This document shows, in pieces, positions 26,901 through 27,949 of a stretch of DNA of 27,949 nt. A program made the translations under genes and the position numbers. A model generated the notes under the pieces. It saw only the letters and a list, made by a program, of their open reading frames with translations, was not told where the DNA came from and searched no databases. The DNA comes from Gemmatimonadota bacterium (GTDB lineage Bacteria; Gemmatimonadota; Gemmatimonadetes; Gemmatimonadales; Gemmatimonadaceae): positions 1 to 27,949 of the forward strand of contig JADJRJ010000002.1 of assembly GCA_016712265.1 (NCBI GenBank), written 5' to 3'. The stretch's first letter is position 1. The number at the start of each line of letters is the position of its first letter.

Positions 26901-27529
26901 CTCTGACCGAGGCGTTCGTGCTTCATGTTATGGCAGCTGCAGCCCAGGGTCTCTGTAAGGTCGGCGATGCGGATCAGCTCCTGGAAAACACCTTCGCTTG
27001 GGCACCGCTCGAGGATCGACGTCGCGCGTATTGGTCGGTCTTTCGCGGTTTCGCTGATAGCACCGAAGCCGATGTCGGAGCGCTCGTTACGCATGTGATT
27101 CAGTTCTGGGAGTGGAGGGTAGGTGTGTTAGAGCGTGAATCCGACAATCCGGAGAAGATGAGGGAGGCAGACGCCCTGCACTGGTTCATTGTGACGCCCC
27201 ACCTCCCACCCGCGGACGCGCTGCGCCTCGGTTTGCGGACGGTTCGACTGCCCACGCCCGAGTCGCATGTGGCTCTCCAGACGTGGAGCCGTCTCGCTCG
27301 ATTGGCCCGCCACGATGTTGACGTGGCATTGGAGATTACAACCGCACTGATCGACCGGGCGCTCGCGGGTAGTCATCAGTACCTCCCGTTCGAGGACGTC
27401 GCGCCGGTCTTGCGTATGGCGATATCAGCTGGCGGCGACGTGCGCAAACACGCAATAGCACTCGTCAATCGGTTGGGCGAGGCAGGTCGAGACGAGTATC
27501 GCGAGCTTTGGCACACCTCGCGCGCGTGA
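23921..27529 (+). CDS. Large helical (HEAT-like) protein of unknown function coupled to fic
   Basis: 1202 residues, intact, translated by ATGA overlap with the Fic gene, so the two probably act together. I recognise no catalytic motif: no Walker A/B, no nuclease or protease signature, no signal peptide or membrane helix. The N-terminal ~230 residues are charged helices with a His-rich part (HHSHPVVKEWLDVHRTFHSAAHYS, about 140-163). From about 228 (ARHFFRIAPLDWLEPLREHGLLG, then WPAGEYLLRVGATQPDVVVEELRRI, then NPWVLGLVADAATRLP) a helical-repeat pattern starts that resembles HEAT/ARM-like arrays in large bacterial conflict-system proteins. Similar amphipathic helix pairs continue to the C-terminus (VALEITTALIDRALAG ... 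VLRMAISAGGDVRKHAIALVNRLGEAG). A scaffold, sensor or AMPylation target of Fic are all possible. Function is not assigned. Confidence 0.85.
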   Translation: MSPELPPDFRHDDPGESRDAMVLRALTEMDPGLGGLFKIGRELCGRPSEPGLGQLIAHTGRELVNGVLRQLDARAEGARQEAERDPASIARAVTVRLRETAGSVTTEAEQITLITEILERNAATSQTRQRSRIASAVSLHHSHPVVKEWLDVHRTFHSAAHYSAERSHTDTQALRASFEKLAHLLFGRVGPVFGAYDELDALAVKHNPGSADTERLRALLARPVQARHFFRIAPLDWLEPLREHGLLGHPPEREKLGNGWRAADWPAGEYLLRVGATQPDVVVEELRRIPASLDNPWVLGLVADAATRLPAPAAAELAPVICAGLRLETAPYFARRAIKAAIRLAEEAEPCARHIADALLWPTPKQPLPMEGGEDATDYGARFREQASSLARGDAWVVGRLQSFDRDLVVDKLLPSLEEIDIGEALTFCTERLLRWMREIDRGRIAFATAFRAARLSPESQSETDEGASESLLSEGSSARWCPDLEGSRDNDGVCARMACHILAQSRRWIGAGASADVVVQLLEDPSMEILRRIQWKLIGEQELLSEPLRTRLDRLLMSDESDSPAYRAGEVAPLLRKHFASASPQAQNAFVSRIEAGLDEESIRRKLEFWGVEDSGPERARIQESWQSTRLRWFHDRIPLQLSALAARLGVAPIVPDARQRSLDERGSWSSGVVSVGHRSPFSLEELKGMRAPDLARTLATWTPADDNDDPFEAASAAGLNATLRELIGNEPSALVELIPELARRNVPLRMIGAVVRGLDDALRAKRPVVGSIVRGLATYAWDACERAISTNVKEALDEVPIAVCDLLETSIRQEGVAQDHVEAVMAFVEAALSSALLLRATDSEPASHGADALWHARRSSPHARVVELAMSVTWTRFLQLYPDATWPPPADTALRKSTTQLLDAVLADERIGASAVEAAIGHAMPRLIWLVPEWVEAKAERLFRSDGPSPRPAWETYLLESRMRAPAFEFLRSWYAEMSRQFIRADEPQQSPLTEAFVLHVMAAAAQGLCKVGDADQLLENTFAWAPLEDRRRAYWSVFRGFADSTEADVGALVTHVIQFWEWRVGVLERESDNPEKMREADALHWFIVTPHLPPADALRLGLRTVRLPTPESHVALQTWSRLARLARHDVDVALEITTALIDRALAGSHQYLPFEDVAPVLRMAISAGGDVRKHAIALVNRLGEAGRDEYRELWHTSRA

Positions 27530-27634
27530 AGAGATTGCCGATCGGTAGCGTCGGGGAGCGCGGACCATTAGATGACCTCTCAGACGGCGGGGATCGGCGG
27601 CTAGGTGGACAAACGGCGCTCTGGTTAGGGAGGG

Positions 27635-27949
27635 CTATCCGTCAAGAAAGCTCCGCATCGCGGCGAGTCCCTCCTCGAGCTGTGCCATGCTGGACGTGTA
27701 CGACATCCGGATGAACTCGTTCGCACGATGGTCACCGAAGTCCTTCCCGGGAGTCACGGCAACCCCCGTGGCCTCGAGCAATCCCATCGCAAAAGCCCAA
27801 CTATCGTGCGAGTGCTGCGTGATGTCGGCATACACATAGAAGGCGCCATCCGGCTCGCACGGCACGCGCAACCCCATCTCGGCCAGGGTCGGCAGCAGGA
27901 AGTCGCGCCGCCGCTGCATCTCCGCGCGCTGTACTTCATAGATCGCGGT
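27635..27949 (-). CDS. PLP-dependent class I/II aminotransferase, C-terminal part (cut by window edge)
   Basis: The frame is open to the right edge, so only the last ~104 residues are seen. The sequence RRDFLLPTLAEMGLRVPCEPDGAFYVYADI, AMGLLEATGVAVTPGKDFGDHRANEFIRMSY and a final LEEGLAAMRSFL is the C-terminal small domain of fold-type I aminotransferases. The PDGAFY motif, the VAVTPGxxFG motif and the Arg of FIRMSY that binds the substrate carboxylate are all present. Substrate cannot be told from this part. It is convergent with the 1202-aa gene across 105 bases in which I see no clear terminator, and probably marks the return to ordinary chromosomal genes. Confidence 0.93.
   Translation of the reverse strand, partial: TAIYEVQRAEMQRRRDFLLPTLAEMGLRVPCEPDGAFYVYADITQHSHDSWAFAMGLLEATGVAVTPGKDFGDHRANEFIRMSYTSSMAQLEEGLAAMRSFLDG

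Noticed and set aside
1..27949. tRNA, rRNA, CRISPR arrays, insertion sequences or integrases that would bound the defence island
   Set aside because: None was seen on either strand by reading; a covariance-model and IS search would be needed to exclude short or degenerate ones.

Overview
The window is about 28 kb of high-GC bacterial DNA with dense gene packing. Ig-like BIG2-repeat and plain lipoproteins, a secreted DsrE protein and the overall style fit a soil or sediment bacterium such as Gemmatimonadota. That assignment is inference from gene style and GC; no rRNA, tRNA or phylogenetic marker is present. The right half reads as a defence island and the left half mixes a conflict-type operon with ordinary chromosomal genes.

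Layout. (1) 125-4812, minus: an operon of SIR2-like/TIR protein -> nSTAND1-type P-loop NTPase with a membrane helix and TPR-like tail -> RDD-domain membrane protein. The reconstructed genes are joined by 4-bp ATGA stop/start overlaps. The second and third genes carry many frameshifts. (2) 5040-8323, plus: secreted S41-type peptidase, then a lipoprotein with five BIG2 domains and a C-terminal cupredoxin. (3) 8388-10703: DsrE-family secreted protein (minus), small 4-TM membrane protein (minus) divergent from an HxlR regulator (plus) with two palindromic operators between them, and a DinB-family protein (plus). (4) 10704-14458, minus: RecQ helicase with one frameshift, a vapBC-like toxin-antitoxin pair with a palindromic operator on its promoter, and a large lipoprotein. 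(5) 14661-22252, minus: a six-gene type I restriction-modification operon, in transcription order GIY-YIG protein, half-size HsdS, HsdM, full HsdS, HsdR, YgjP-like metallopeptidase. (6) 22575-27529, plus: a Fic protein overlapping by ATGA an uncharacterised 1202-residue helical protein, divergent from the restriction operon across a 322-bp region rich in dyads. (7) 27635 to the right edge, minus: the C-terminal part of a PLP-dependent aminotransferase.

How the parts fit. The type I operon would methylate or cleave DNA according to two specificity proteins, with a putative nuclease and a metallopeptidase as accessories. The Fic/1202-aa pair shares its upstream region with that operon and is the best candidate for an undescribed module. 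The SIR2-TIR/nSTAND operon resembles NAD-dependent immune systems in which a STAND ATPase senses and a TIR domain acts.

Quality caveat. Single frameshifts interrupt SIR2-TIR (two), S41, the BIG2 lipoprotein, RecQ and HsdM. In every one of these the repair is removal of one extra base, mostly in a short homopolymer. The nSTAND and RDD genes carry a dense mix of insertions and deletions. By contrast the 3.2-kb hsdR, the 3.6-kb 1202-aa gene, fic and the full hsdS are intact. Sequencing error is likely for the single events; real decay is possible for the left end.
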